64,000 bases of DNA from Incurvaria masculella (taxonomy: Eukaryota; Arthropoda; Insecta; Lepidoptera; Incurvariidae). Position numbers and translations under genes: made by a program. Below, piece by piece: positions 32,964 to 44,069 of the stretch. Every line of letters starts with the position of its first letter. Within the stretch, counting starts at the first letter, position 1. The notes under the pieces are model-generated. The model worked only from the letters and a program-made list of their open reading frames with translations. It searched no databases and had not been told where the DNA came from. Where the stretch lies: contig OX335642.1 of assembly GCA_946894095.1 (NCBI GenBank), positions 693,021-757,020 on the forward strand, in the 5' to 3' direction.

Positions 32964-33343
32964 GTCAGCCTCGGTAGCTCCGTGTGCGATGCCTTGCGAG
33001 TCGATAAGTTGGGGAAGCACCTTTGAGCGCGGTTAGGTTCTGGATGGGTGACCATTTTACAACCGTTGAGGCTGGCCGTGGTTCGATATCCACGTAAAAC
33101 TGTAGGTCCCCTCCTTACTTACTAGGTGGTAGGGTTAATCCCGCCCGGGTTGGTACCATCGCATTGAATGAACGATGGTCGAAGCGGCAATGAAAAATTG
33201 TCCGTGTTTTCCATCCAGTGCAATGTAGCCGAGCATTATAAAGGAAGGTCCTGGCATGGCACCTAGTTCCCATGTGGTGTGTTAGGCTAATATCGGACAG
33301 CCAGTACTGTATTAGCCATCCATGTCGTTACATAAAAAAAAAA
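32964..33343 (+). mobile_element. SINE-A copy, 5S-headed (second head variant)
   Basis: Head GTCAGCCTCGGTAGCTCCG, then GAGCGCGGTTAGGTTCTGG and ATGGGTGACCATTTTAC (5S-like boxes), the T-arm-like hairpin, linker and full body to a poly-A tail at about 33334-33343. After the tail, AATCAAAGTAAAAA occurs twice in tandem, a small tail-derived repeat. Confidence 0.85.
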
Positions 33344-34560
33344 TCAAAGTAAAAAAAATCAAAGTAAAAAAAATACTAACATGGCAAACTTTCCCGTTGA
33401 GTCATCTTCGCCAGAGGTTGTTTACCGATTCCACCAAATGGATTATGGTCCATAAATTATTTCTGAAGTCTCTTCGCATTAATGTAGTTAATGTCTCACT
33501 ACTAATACATTGTTTTCATTCATACTAATTCGTTTTGCCATCGGAATCAAATTGATTATTTGGCATCAGACGCTAAAAGCATTCATAAGTTAATACAGAT
33601 TTAAATTAACTTTTTCCTTCGCAAGTTCAACACAATCTAACTTCGAAAGTAAGTAGGGGCTAATTTAAAGTTTGTAACAGTCTCCCAAACTAAATGTTCC
33701 CGTTATAATAAATTAATTCCAGCAAAATTCCTTACGGAATGAGCCTGGTGCGGTAAATCCTGGGCTGGCCGACGCACTCGGATGGTGATGATCTATGCGG
33801 CTGCAACGGAGACGTATGATTCACTTGGCAAGGCTGCAGACTTCTTTCAGGGGGTCTATTCTGGCAATTCCGAGCTCAGGAATCAGGATCTTTCCGAAGT
33901 GTCAAAGGACATATATATTTTTCGTAATATCCTACTCTACACTCTTTCGTGCTAAGCAAATAAGTCGCTTTTCAACAAAATTTTTACAGCCCTCTTTCTT
34001 TAATTAATGTTTCTTTGCCGCGCGGTCGATTCTACATACACAGGCAGGAAAGAAGGAAGTGGCGACCAAAACGTTACATACAATGGCGGTATCGCAGGCG
34101 AGTCTGTTCGCTTGCGATTTCGCTCACAACTAATGTTCTACAGTTATAACGACACGTAAGAACACGAAAGAACTTCACAGACCCTATTTCGTGCAAAGAA
34201 CATTCGATGTTGCGCGTTCCGAATTCGAAATCGAACTAACTACAGTCAGTGCTTTCACACTAACTCGTGGCTACGCTGCCGCAATAGGAATAAGTATTGA
34301 TAGCCACTCCCGCCCTTCCTTGCTCGTTGTACTTACACATTCGTTGAGATAAAGGTCGTCAATGGGGTTTTCTCGACGGAAGGATTTCTGATTACTGAGC
34401 ACGGAATTATTAGAATATAGACCCCCTGAACGTTAGCGATGCAGGGAATAGCCTTATTGGGTGGATTGAATTAGGGAATTAAGGATATCCAGAATTTCCT
34501 AAATTATTTACCAATGATATCCATTTAGGTAGCCCGTATCATAGTGGTAGTGACGTTGGT
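33344..34560. other. Unassigned DNA with a SINE-B tail
   Basis: About 33980-34045 carries a SINE-B body end (TTACAGCCCTCTTTCTTTAA and CGGTCGATTCTACATACA). No gene is supported; the 70-codon frame overlapping it is chance. Confidence 0.45.
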
Positions 34561-34599
34561 CTATATGGTACTTTATTTTTTTGCACTTTAGATCAACAA

Positions 34600-34770
34600 C
34601 TGATGATAATTTTATTTATTTAATGGATACGACATTTCCGTTATCTCTTTAATTTGATATAACGGTAATGTCGTTTGGATATCCTGCTTCCAACGAATGT
34701 CACGACCAATACTTTTACAGATTATTTTCAAAATCTGATTACAATGCTTCAAATGTAGATGTCGCTGAAA
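34600..34770. repeat. Relative of the TACATTGAAGTATTGTAAT inverted-repeat family
   Basis: ATTTCCGTTATC and GATAACGGTAATGTCG-type blocks, then TCTGATTACAATGCTTCAAA, resemble parts of the elements at 52260-52612 and 54110-54330, partly in the opposite orientation. Boundaries are not resolvable by eye. Confidence 0.45.
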
Positions 34771-35694
34771 CTCAAATTAACTAATGATATCTGATACAAG
34801 CCAAATTCAAAGTTAAATAGATCTTGATAATAACAAACTAGCTTTCGCCATGCTTTGGAATTGATTTTCAGCAGTTCAAACCGCAAAAGGAAGTATTTTC
34901 ACGGCGAAAATCCCTTATTTGTGTGCAAAGAAAGCACAGCGGGCCACTCGAAAGTTTCAATAGAAGGATTATGCTTCGCGATTTTCCCGAAAGAAAATTG
35001 CATTCAAACTAGCCCCGGTTTTCCGGCCGCTGGCTCCACTCTTCCCGGAGTGAAAAGTTTTCCGAACCGAAAGACATGTTTTAATGCCAAGTGTTAAACT
35101 AAGTGGAAATTTATGGAAAAATAGGGGTTCACTCTTTTGGTACTTTTTTCCGATTTCTTGGTCGGGTTATACATTACGTAATCAAGAATTGTGGGAAAGA
35201 AATATGTGGGTATATAATTGTAATATTGTAAAAAAAGTACCCTGGTGGCCAAGTGTTCCCAACAGCATTTCGCTAATTAAAAAAATTGGATTTATGAGAT
35301 ATTTGTGAGAAATGCAAAAAGATACCATTTACCAAAACCTTTTTCCGCAACAACTAATATTGATTAATTTCGGTTTCGAGATAGTCTGGACCTTGGGAAA
35401 GGACATTAGACTCAAAGGTAGTGAAAAGGGGGATGAGCCGGGTACCTCAGCTAGTATCGTTGATCATAATACAATAGCGGTACCATGAATTACTGGAATC
35501 ATTTGTGTAAACGTTTTTATAAAAAAAAAAATTAATACATATTTTCTGCAGACTTTACCTCTTAAAAATGCATTTGTAGGAATTTTCGTGAGTGTCTGCT
35601 GCATTATGCATATGCACGTCCACCCGACAGAGCCGAGAAATTATTGTGGCGGACGCGGGAGCGTTCGTTTCCTTGTTTTGTTGTTTTGATCGAT
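34771..35694. other. Unassigned DNA
   Basis: No supported gene. The block about 35385-35455 (GTCTGGACCTTGGGAAAGG, GGGTACCTCAGCTAGT) resembles pieces near 18915-18960 and 57430-57455 and is probably repeat-derived. Confidence 0.4.
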
Positions 35695-35735
35695 GGGAGC
35701 AGGGAGGGGTCGGAGGGGAGGGGCGGGGAGGGGGG
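35695..35735 (+). other. G-run tract, possible G-quadruplex
   Basis: Seven or more G-runs of three or more bases in 41 bases, interrupted by single or few bases (GGGAGCAGGGAGGGG and onward). This fits G-quadruplex-forming patterns and is striking in AT-rich DNA. No gene start is associated with it. Confidence 0.6.
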
Positions 35736-35906
35736 AACTATTCCGCTACGCCGCTTCTTCACTCTTGCATAAACTTGTTACTTAAGATTTAAGAAAATAA
35801 GAACGAAGCCATGCGTCTCCGTTCAACATTGCGTTGAACACAGCGACTGCAGAGGTATGTATTATTCACTACGGTTTATGGTTCTGGTGGAGCTAGCATT
35901 TTAACA

Positions 35907-36215
35907 GCGGCATATGCCGTTCGCCAGGTCCTCAAATAAGAGGTGGCTGAAGATGCCCACGGACTTCCAAAATTTCACAGGGACTGCGAAAATCATGCCG
36001 GCCGGCCAGGCGCTTCCTCACAGCATGCTCGAAGGACTCCAGGGTGTATATGGGGGTAATACTTCGGCAGGTAGTCGATTCCATTACCGACTCTATCGAT
36101 AAACGATCTAGAGGATCGGTTAGTTCTTATTTTGGGGAATGTCGCCAGTGAATGGGTGCTTCTCTTGCCTGAATAACTGATATAAGTATAAATTACTTTC
36201 GATGAAATGTTCATA
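35907..36215 (-). pseudogene. LINE-X ORF2 C-terminal relic
   Basis: The minus strand shows THSLATFPKIRTNRSSRSFI and DRVGNGIDYLPKYYPH, matching the serine/arginine block and WNSLP...FP-YY of LINE ORF2 ends. The 3' part contains GCCGGCCGG-type sequence shared with the other relics. The LWNSLP motif is degraded. Confidence 0.65.
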
Positions 36216-36456
36216 TGATCTGAGACGTGTAATGTATATTTTGTATGTCACTTCTAGCAATCATCTGACTTATCTGAGCGTTTCTAATGTATCTGTAGGA
36301 TGAATAAAACTGAAATAAAATGAAACAAATATATAAATTCATAAAATACATGCATTGCGTAATCTTAATTTTAAATAATTCATGAAATCAAAATAATAAT
36401 GTTATAAGTTGAACAGAACATAACTAATTTTTTAGCGTGGAAGTATGATTTTATTA

Positions 36457-36545
36457 GTTTTTAGGTTCCGTACCCAAAAGGTGCCAACGGGACCACATAT
36501 AAAGTCTCCTCGGTCAGTCCATCTGCCCATTTGTACATCCGTCTG
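36457..36545 (+). repeat. Lepidopteran GGGTTCCGTACC repeat, 5' fragment
   Basis: TTTTTAGGTTCCGTACCC, AAAGGTGCCAACGGGACC and a degenerated GTCC/CATC run, then an abrupt switch to SINE-B sequence. Confidence 0.65.
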
Positions 36546-36650
36546 GCTTCATTGCAGTAAATTCGTGAAGCAGTTCTGTAACAGTTTTCTTTTATAGTTA
36601 ATGTGTCCTGGCTTCGCGGTCGATTCTCCATACATATCACATTCGGTGAA
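36546..36650 (+). mobile_element. SINE-B 3' fragment
   Basis: TTGCAGTAAATTCGTGAAG, AATGTGTCCTGGCTTCGCGG and CACATTCGG at the end. The head is missing. Confidence 0.65.
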
Positions 36651-36689
36651 AAAAGCGACGCCCTTGCTTATTACGAACAAATTATATTT

Positions 36690-36860
36690 AAAGGAATGTA
36701 TGTATAATCGACAGTGAAGCAAGGACACATTAATTGAAGAAAGAGCCCAGTAAAAATAAGTACTTTACGAATATACTACAAGGCTGGACCCGAACGAGCA
36801 AAACATAACATTCGCGGGTATTGCGTCTACCAATTTCGCCATCGACTGTATACACGTCAT
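36690..36860 (-). mobile_element. SINE-B copy, inverted
   Basis: On minus: TATACAGTCGATGGCG, AAATTGGTAGACGCAATACC, GTTCGGGTCCAGCC, AATGTGTCCTTGCTTCACTG. It is close to the 1671 and 50708 copies and forms an inverted pair with the fragment at 36546. Confidence 0.8.
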
Positions 36861-36938
36861 TTGGAATTATTCTACAGTGTCCCTCTTATATCCAGTCGTT
36901 TATACATATACATATCACACATTCATTTATACATATCA

Positions 36939-37868
36939 TACAAAATACTCCGTGATGACCAAGTCAAGGTACAACCGCAAACTCCCGAAGCCTACTCTAC
37001 TATTGTTAAGGAGCTAAAAATTAAAAAAACCGAATTCCACACGTATAAGCCAAAAGAAGACAGAAACTTTAAATTCGTCCTTAAGAAAATTCATCCCTCC
37101 ACCGATCTAGATGAGCTGAAAAGTGCCTTCCAGGAGCTGGGGCACACAGTAACCAATATATGGAATGCTAAACAAAGATTCACAAAGAAACCGCTGCCCA
37201 TGTTCTTTGTTGAGATAAAGGCCGACCCCACAAACAAGGATGTGTACAAAATACAATACATTCTCAATTGTCGCATTACGGTTGAACCACCTAGGACAAA
37301 TAGAGAAATACCACAGTGTGCAAACTGCCAACGCTATGGCCACACGAAAAGTTTTTGCCATAGACAATCCCGGTGCGTAAAGTGTGCTGGTAATCATACA
37401 ACTTCTTACTGCACAAGAAAAGAACGATCTGACAATGTCAAATGTGTGCTCTGCAATGGTAATCACCCGGCCAATTACAAAGGATGTACAGTCTACAAAG
37501 AACTACAAAAAATTAAAAATCCCCCTTTAAGACCAAAAAAATCCATTAACACTGATGATGAAAATATACAAAAAGAACACAACCGTCGTGACCCTATAGT
37601 CTATAAAGTAACTAATCCTACTACTACCTATGCTGACATCACAAGCAGAAGACCAAATGAAATGCCCGTTCCGAGCACACATGCCTCCCTGCCACAACAA
37701 ATAAATCCAAATGGGTATCAAAATGTACCCCTAGATGAAAACCAAGAACAGCCAAAACTTTATAATGAAATCAAAGGCCTCCTTCAGGCAGCCATGCAGC
37801 AAATGAATATAATTACACACATGATAATGGAACTAATGACAAAACTGCCTCAAAATTCAAGACCCTAA
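36939..37868 (+). CDS. Jockey-like LINE ORF1 (Gag-like nucleic-acid-binding protein), N-terminally truncated
   Basis: The frame remains open upstream to 36861, but those residues look like flanking AT-rich DNA, so the element part is taken from 36939. The N-terminal half has the pattern seen before the knuckles in Jockey ORF1 proteins (FKFVLKKIHPSTDLDELK, then NCRITVEPP). About 152-209 residues from the frame's first codon lie three cysteine-rich zinc knuckles: CANCQRYGHTKSFC, CVKCAGNHTTSYC and CVLCNGNHPANYKGC. The C-terminal third is polar and proline-rich. The protein would bind element RNA and form the ribonucleoprotein. Stops at 37868; the ORF2 frame overlaps it. Family ORF1s are longer at the N-terminus, so this copy is probably inactive. 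Confidence 0.85.
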   Translation, partial: YKILRDDQVKVQPQTPEAYSTIVKELKIKKTEFHTYKPKEDRNFKFVLKKIHPSTDLDELKSAFQELGHTVTNIWNAKQRFTKKPLPMFFVEIKADPTNKDVYKIQYILNCRITVEPPRTNREIPQCANCQRYGHTKSFCHRQSRCVKCAGNHTTSYCTRKERSDNVKCVLCNGNHPANYKGCTVYKELQKIKNPPLRPKKSINTDDENIQKEHNRRDPIVYKVTNPTTTYADITSRRPNEMPVPSTHASLPQQINPNGYQNVPLDENQEQPKLYNEIKGLLQAAMQQMNIITHMIMELMTKLPQNSRP

Positions 37869-37870
37869 AC

Positions 37871-40534
37871 GTGGCAATCTGGAATGCCAATGGGCTCTCA
37901 CACCGCACTCAAGAGCTTATAGTATTTATCAACGAACACGACATAGACATTATGCTCATCTCCGAGACTCATTTCACAAATAAAAGCTTCGTAAAAATCC
38001 CGCACTATAACATCTATCATACATTGCACCCAGACGGCCAAGCCCATGGCGGTTCAGCAGTGATTGTCAAAGCTAGTATAAAACAATATGAAAGCAATGG
38101 GTTCTGTGAGCCTTATATCCAAGCCACCAATGTAATTGTAGAAGAACATTCTGGTCCAATCACATTCTCAGCTATTTACTGCCCACCAAAACACTCCATT
38201 AAGTCTGACCAATATACAGCATTCTTCAGGACGCTGGGAATGCGATTTGTAGTGGGCGGAGATTATAATGCTAAACACGTGCATTGGGGATCCAGAATAA
38301 CTCTCCAGAAAGGACGCCAACTACTGAGTGCAATAAATCAGCTGGGTTTAAACATAGTGTCATCACGGGAACCAACGTACTGGCCAACTGACCGCAAAAG
38401 GCTGCCTGATTTGTTAGACTTTTGCGTTATTAAGAATATACCAAGCTCAGTTATCAAAGCGACATCATGCTTTGACCTCTCATCTGACCACTCTCCGGTG
38501 CTAATAACTATTAGTAACCAAATACTGAATAAGCCTGAAAAGTGTATCCTACATAACAAAAAAACGGACTGGCAGTGTTTTCGTAATTACATTGAAACAT
38601 ACCTAAGCACCAAAGTTAGCTTAAAAACTGAGGCCGAGATCACAGATGCTGTGGAACTCTTTACCACTGAAGTCCAAAATGCTTCTTGGGCTTCAACACC
38701 CATAACACAAACAAAAGATCCCATCCTAAACTTCTCAAAAGCCATTGCCGACAAGGTAGCCGAAAAAAGGAAACTACGAAAACAATGGCAACAAACAAGA
38801 CATCCTACACTTAAGACAAAACTCAACTACTTGACAAAACAACTGAAGAAAATGCTCGAAAAAGAAAAGACAGATGGCACACAAAACTATCTACGAAATC
38901 TTAGTGCTACGGCTGCAACTGATTATTCGCTGTGGAAGGCAACAAAAACGCTGAAACGTCCATCTGTGCATCAACCCCCGATACGACAAAAAGATAATAC
39001 TTGGGCCAGAAGCGACCCAGAAAAAGCCACAACTTTTGCCACCCATTTATCTGAAGTGTTTACCCCACATCCCCCTGAGGGTCCAGAAAGTGATGAAGAG
39101 CATATTACCAATTTTCTTAAAACTACCTCTGACACAGATGATCTTAAAACATTTACAGCGGATGAAGTAAAGACAGCTATTAAATTCATAGATCCCAAGA
39201 AAGCTCCAGAGTATGACTTAATCACTTCACGTACTCTTAGAGAACTGCCATCCAAAGGAATAGCATTCTTAATGCAAATCTATAATGCTGTGCTAAGACT
39301 AAAATACTTCCCACCACAGTGGAAAGTTTCTCAGATAATGATGGTTCTGAAACAAGGGAAAAGTGCCCATGACCCAAAATCTTATAGGCCGATAAGCCTG
39401 CTCCCCATTGCCGCAAAAGTGCTAGAACGACTCTTATTGTCTAGACTCATGCCAATTATTAATAAAAAATAAATAATACCGTCACACCAATTTGGATTCA
39501 GGAAAAAGCATGGAACTATTGACCAAGTCCACAGACTGATTGAACAAATTTATCACACCTTCGAAACCAAAGAGTATTGTTCCGCAGTCTTTCTTGACAT
39601 CTCACAGGCATTCGATCGGGTCTGGCATGAGGGCCTCCTTTTCAAAATCAAATCAAATCTTCCTAATAGCTGTTTTATGATCCTGAAATCGTACCTCGAA
39701 AATAGACACTTTATGGTAAAATATGGAGATGCAATCACTAATTTAAATATTATTCGAGCTGGAGTCCCACAAGGCAGTGTCCTGGGACCCATATTATACC
39801 TCTTGTACACCTATGATCTCCCTACCACGACTAACACCACAACTGGGACATTTGCTGATGATACTGCAGTCCTCGCCTCGCACCCTAATCCAAAAGTTGC
39901 TTCAGTCATGCTTCAAAGTAACCTGGACGAAATCGCAAATTGGCTGAAAAAGTGGAGAATACGCGCAAACGAAACCAAATCTGTACATGTCACATTTACG
40001 CTGAGACATGACACATGCCCACCCGTAACCCTCAACGGTGTTCAGATACCTCAAGCCAATGATGTTAGATACCTTGGTCTTCATCTAGATACAAGACTAA
40101 CCTGGCAAAAGCACATCTTTACTAAAAGAAAACAACTAAGCCTGCAATTACGGAACCTATATTGGATGCTGGGCCGCAATTCTCAACTGTCACTAGAAGC
40201 AAAGTTAATGCTGTACAAAAGTATAATAAAGCCAATCTGGACCTATGGTATCCAGCTCTGGGGTACAGCCTCCAAATCAAATATTGCAATTTTGCAAAGG
40301 TTTCAGTAAAAAATGCTCAGAATAATTGTGGATGCGCCCTGGTACATCACAAATAGCTTACTGCACGATGACTTATCTATCCCTACAGTCACAGAAGAGG
40401 CAAAAAAACTAACACAACGATATAAAGAGCGCATTAGAACTCACCCAAACTTCCTGGCTACCCACCTGATGGATGAAAAGCCCACATATCGCCGATTGAA
40501 GAGGAGAATTCCTCAAGACCTCATAACAAGATGA
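37871..40534 (+). pseudogene. Jockey-like LINE ORF2 (endonuclease and reverse transcriptase), two nonsense codons
   Basis: About 887 codons in one frame, interrupted only by TAA at 39470-39472 (codon 534) and TAA at 40307-40309 (codon 813). The endonuclease comes first (WNANGL, ISETHF, GGDYNAKH, SSDHSPV). The RT follows, with NANSYRPIS-type block SYRPISLLP, SHQFGFRKKHG, motif A FLDISQAFDRVWH, VPQGSVLGP and motif C FADD at codons 661-664, then YLGLHLDTRLTW. The first stop lies just before the HQFGFR block, so translation would give endonuclease without the RT core. The frame is open upstream of 37871 and overlaps the end of ORF1. No ATG is obvious at the start, consistent with reinitiation or frameshift-type expression in this group. 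Confidence 0.9.
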
Positions 40535-40723
40535 TCCCTTCACCTTTGTAAACTATTAGGTTGCTTCACTGGAAGCAATCCTAGAAAGCCAACACTAACA
40601 ATTCACATAACTATTACTGAATGTCCAAATATGCGACAGATTGTAATATAAAAGGGAGATAAAAAAAAAAAAAAAAACATATCACATTCCTTATAATCCA
40701 ATAAGCAACGTACCTGCTTAGTA

Positions 40724-41030
40724 CGAAAAACCGGCCGTCCAACTCGCACACGAAGGGTTCCGTACCATCGTACAAGATTTAACACAAAAAAACACGTTTT
40801 TTGTATGGGACCCCCCTTAATTATTATTACTTTATTCTATCTATTTGTTGCCACAGCGGCAAAATAAATACACACTCTATAAAAATATCAGCTGCCTACC
40901 TATTACGGTTCATGAGATACAGCCCTGTGACAGAAGGGCGGGCGGACGGACGGACGGATGGACGGACGGACAGCGTAGGCTTAGTAATAGAGTTCCGTTT
41001 TTACCCTTTGGGTACGGAACCCTAAAAGTA
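40724..41030 (-). repeat. Lepidopteran GGGTTCCGTACC repeat, inverted
   Basis: Reverse complement of the 5631 copy: AAAAACCGGCCGTCC on plus at the left edge, the (GGAC)n block at 40930-40970 and GGTACGGAACCCTAAAA at the right edge. It is among the most complete copies. It begins about 45 bases after the Jockey-like element's poly-A. Confidence 0.85.
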
Positions 41031-41559
41031 TATTTCCTTAAAATATATTTTTCTGCAGAAAAACCTATAAAACCCGAAACCAAATTTCATCGAGTAAAAT
41101 TACACTCGGCTAATCGATGTTCGCGGAGTTTATTACAAGATGCTTGCCGCTTATCAAAGCTCCATCAAAGCGAATGCACAACCGGCCAACTTAATTCAAA
41201 CTTGGTTAATATTACGCCCCCCCCCTACCTTCGCTTGACGACGTTAGAATCAATACACCATACCCCGCGATACTATCAACTTAGCCAAAGTTAGACACAA
41301 CTCTGCCAATTTACAACTTGTTTTAACTTAATAAATGTGTTCGCTGTTGTTTCTGTTTCGATTGCAGTTTCTAGTTGGAGTTTAGAATTTAGGATGTATA
41401 ATGATACCATAATAAGACAGATGAGGTCCTTAATAATGTTCGGGCAGGTAAAAGCACGTGTGATCCATACATAATGTGCCGAAATAACGTCACAAAGTAC
41501 TACTTTTCGTTAGTCTTAGTTTCTGTTACGATTATTGATCTCAGCCTAAGTCATGTCAC
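41031..41559. other. Unassigned DNA
   Basis: No supported gene. A run of nine or more C residues lies at about 41217-41225. Confidence 0.4.
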
Positions 41560-41865
41560 AATTTGATTGATTCTGAGTTAGATAAGTGCATTGCATAATT
41601 GAATGCGAGCTGCTTCATGGTCCGATTCCATGTTAAACTGTAGTTCTCTTTCGAGGTTGTAGGTTTAAGTCCTCCTGGGTTGGTACCATCGCATTGGATG
41701 AAAAGGTGATCTAAACGGCAATGAAAAATGTTCCGTGTTTTCCTTCCAATTCAATGTAGCCGTGCTCACAACAAGATGCTGGCTTGGAAGCCCATTCTCG
41801 ATGTTGAGTTAATATCAAGACGTTGGGTGTGGCACTGGCCACCCCTGACCAGTTACAAAAAAAAA
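41560..41865 (+). mobile_element. SINE-A copy, tRNA-type linker, head lost
   Basis: Starts in the linker specific to tRNA-headed copies (GTTAGATAAGTGCATTGCAT), then the hairpin CATGGTCCGATTCCATG, a degraded body and a poly-A tail at 41857-41865. Confidence 0.7.
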
Positions 41866-42100
41866 TGGTTGGCGAAATACTAAAACACTATTTGCGCGGG
41901 TAGAAACATGTTTAATTTGTGTGTATCAAGGTTACTGAGACCTAGGGGACCGGTGTACATTTTTACAAAAGAACAGGAGAAATTCGACAAATTCTCCACC
42001 CATCTACCAATAGACTAGGAGGTCGCGACAAAAATGATAACGATAACGTAAATAGCTCAAACTGGGTTCACAGGATAAAGACCAACCCTCCGAAGATAAA

Positions 42101-42466
42101 TGTGTCGTCAGTCTGTCGGCGCCAAGTGGTTGCATTACGTAGATAAGGCGCCTGAAAAAATTGTTATAGTGACAAAAAATATATATGATAATGTAAATGA
42201 GTGCAAATAACGAAGCAAGAAAGTATCAGTACATACTTGCTTAGCAATACCAAAACTGAACAAATCTTTGTTTGCATCTCGTAGTTATATTTAGGTTACA
42301 GATATAACTTACGTATTTAATTAAAAAACCGTCTGGTTATTGTTCCACGATTAATAGGTATCAATGTTTCTAGACAGTTAGTACATTCATCAGTAGGTAC
42401 ATACCAACATCTATTTCATATAGTCAATCTAGATAACGCAACCACTTGGCGCAGGCAGACCGACAT
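42101..42466. mobile_element. Terminal-inverted-repeat element
   Basis: Left end TGTCGTCAGTCTGTCGGCGC and right end (reverse complement ATGTCGGTCTGCCTGCGC) are each followed by CAAGTGGTTGC and a TTA, giving about 38-base imperfect inverted repeats around roughly 290 bases of AT-rich sequence. No coding capacity and no clear target duplication. A MITE of unidentified superfamily. Confidence 0.65.
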
Positions 42467-44069
42467 ATTTAGCATCAGAAGCCTTATTCTGCTAATTGAT
42501 AACTGCGCGCGTTATGTTTGTGTTTTCTCAAAACCGCATGTTTCGGCGAAATGGTATTCTACTAGCGCAGTTTGCAAAACGAATGCGTTGTTTGTGTTTT
42601 GTTCGCAAACTCGTAGGTTTAGGTAGGTAGCGCCTGTCTCGCAGGTTTATGCTTGCTTCGGAGCATCGCTTCGCCGAACTGCGAATATCACTTTTCTACA
42701 TTACGTTGGAATATCGCTGCCTCTTTCTTTTCGTATGTCATATTTAACCTTTCGGCGGCGCGCAAGACAAACCACTCCATAGACAATAACAAAACGCGTG
42801 CGTGCATTTGCTGAATACCGATTTTTGGAAACCGCACTCAAAACTTAGCGTGTTATGTCTGACCGAAACATAACTCATAAGGAATGGTTTGAAATTGGAC
42901 AAATAGCAGAATCGGGCTTCTGATGGTTCGTCTTTAACATATAAACCCAGATTCAGCCATTTACCTTATTGTGACTTCCCGGAATACAATACGCGAGCAG
43001 AGTTATACTCCAGGGTTGAATTGAAACTGCCCGAAACCAGTTACAGCAGTTCCCACACCTCCTTTGTCATATTCAGTTGCAAGCTCAGAGCAGCCCATTT
43101 CGGTTTGTTCAACGAATGTTTATGGACAGCCCGTGGCTCTCCAACTGCGAGCGTCACACGGCAAGTTCCCGGAGCAACTTGCGGTTATGCCGACGGCTGA
43201 CTTCGGCACATATTTGTCGACCATAGAGCGTGAACCGGCTAGACGGGGTAATATTTTATCGCGGGTGAAAACGTTTTCAGGCTCTATAAATAAATTTGGT
43301 GAGACTCCCGAAATTCACCCGAGCGGAGCCCAGTTAAATATGATCAGAAACTTTCGCGGGCATGTTAGTCATACAATCAGTTTTAAAAAATCTGGATATC
43401 GAATGCAACGTCACGTGCCAGGTTCAACTAAATCTAATAACTATCATAGTTTATCTTTCCTATAAGTATAAAAGAAAATCATCGAAATGAGTCAAGCTGC
43501 TTAAGAGGAAGAGAATTACGAACACACGCACACTGAAATTTTATACCGGGTGATTTCAAAGATACCTGAAGCAGTGAACAATTATTAGATAGCATAAGAT
43601 AAAGAAAATATTGACCAAAATAAGGTTCTACGAAAACGAACCAACTTCTTTAAGCGGTGCAGGTAATTATAAAACACCATTAATATAAAGATAAAAAGGA
43701 ATTTCGAATCATATAACTTGAGAAACACTACCCAATATGGATTTTTTGCACAGTCAGAGTCGGGGGGATGTACCTGCCAACTAGTCCTCTATAAGACGGC
43801 TTTCAATCAAATTAGAGTAAGGAGAGTTCTGATTTTCCGTGAGAAGTACAGTCCCAGAACTGTTTCCCTTACCCACCCCGCACCTACTCGCGTAATATGT
43901 AGCCTCTTCTATACTCCTGAAAAATCACAAGTGGAGCAAAACTCCCCCTGGCTACCCTACTGATCATTAATAAGCAGTTTCCTTGGTCTATGCAGCAATG
44001 GCGGCAGAGCGCGCGGTATTCAAATTCGCAGAGCATTTGGTGGATGGCCGGGATTACACTGACGTTCCG
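42467..44069. other. Unassigned DNA, GC-richer in part
   Basis: About 42540-43440 is less AT-rich than its surroundings and contains a 133-codon open plus frame (43064-43465, starting with TTG) without recognised motifs. It may be undetected unique gene or regulatory sequence, but nothing supports a specific call. Confidence 0.35.

Larger units (their letters stand above)
36939..40677 (+). mobile_element. Jockey-like LINE, 5'-truncated
   Basis: Contains a truncated ORF1, a near-complete ORF2 and a 3' UTR ending in a 17-base poly-A (40661-40677). The octamer ACATATCA lies at 36931-36938 and again at 40677-40684, a candidate target duplication that would put the 5' truncation at 36939. The small number of lesions suggests fairly recent insertion. 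Confidence 0.75.

Noticed and set aside
43064..43465. 133-codon plus frame
   Set aside because: It starts at TTG, has no motif, no splice context and no repeat relation; kept as unassigned DNA.
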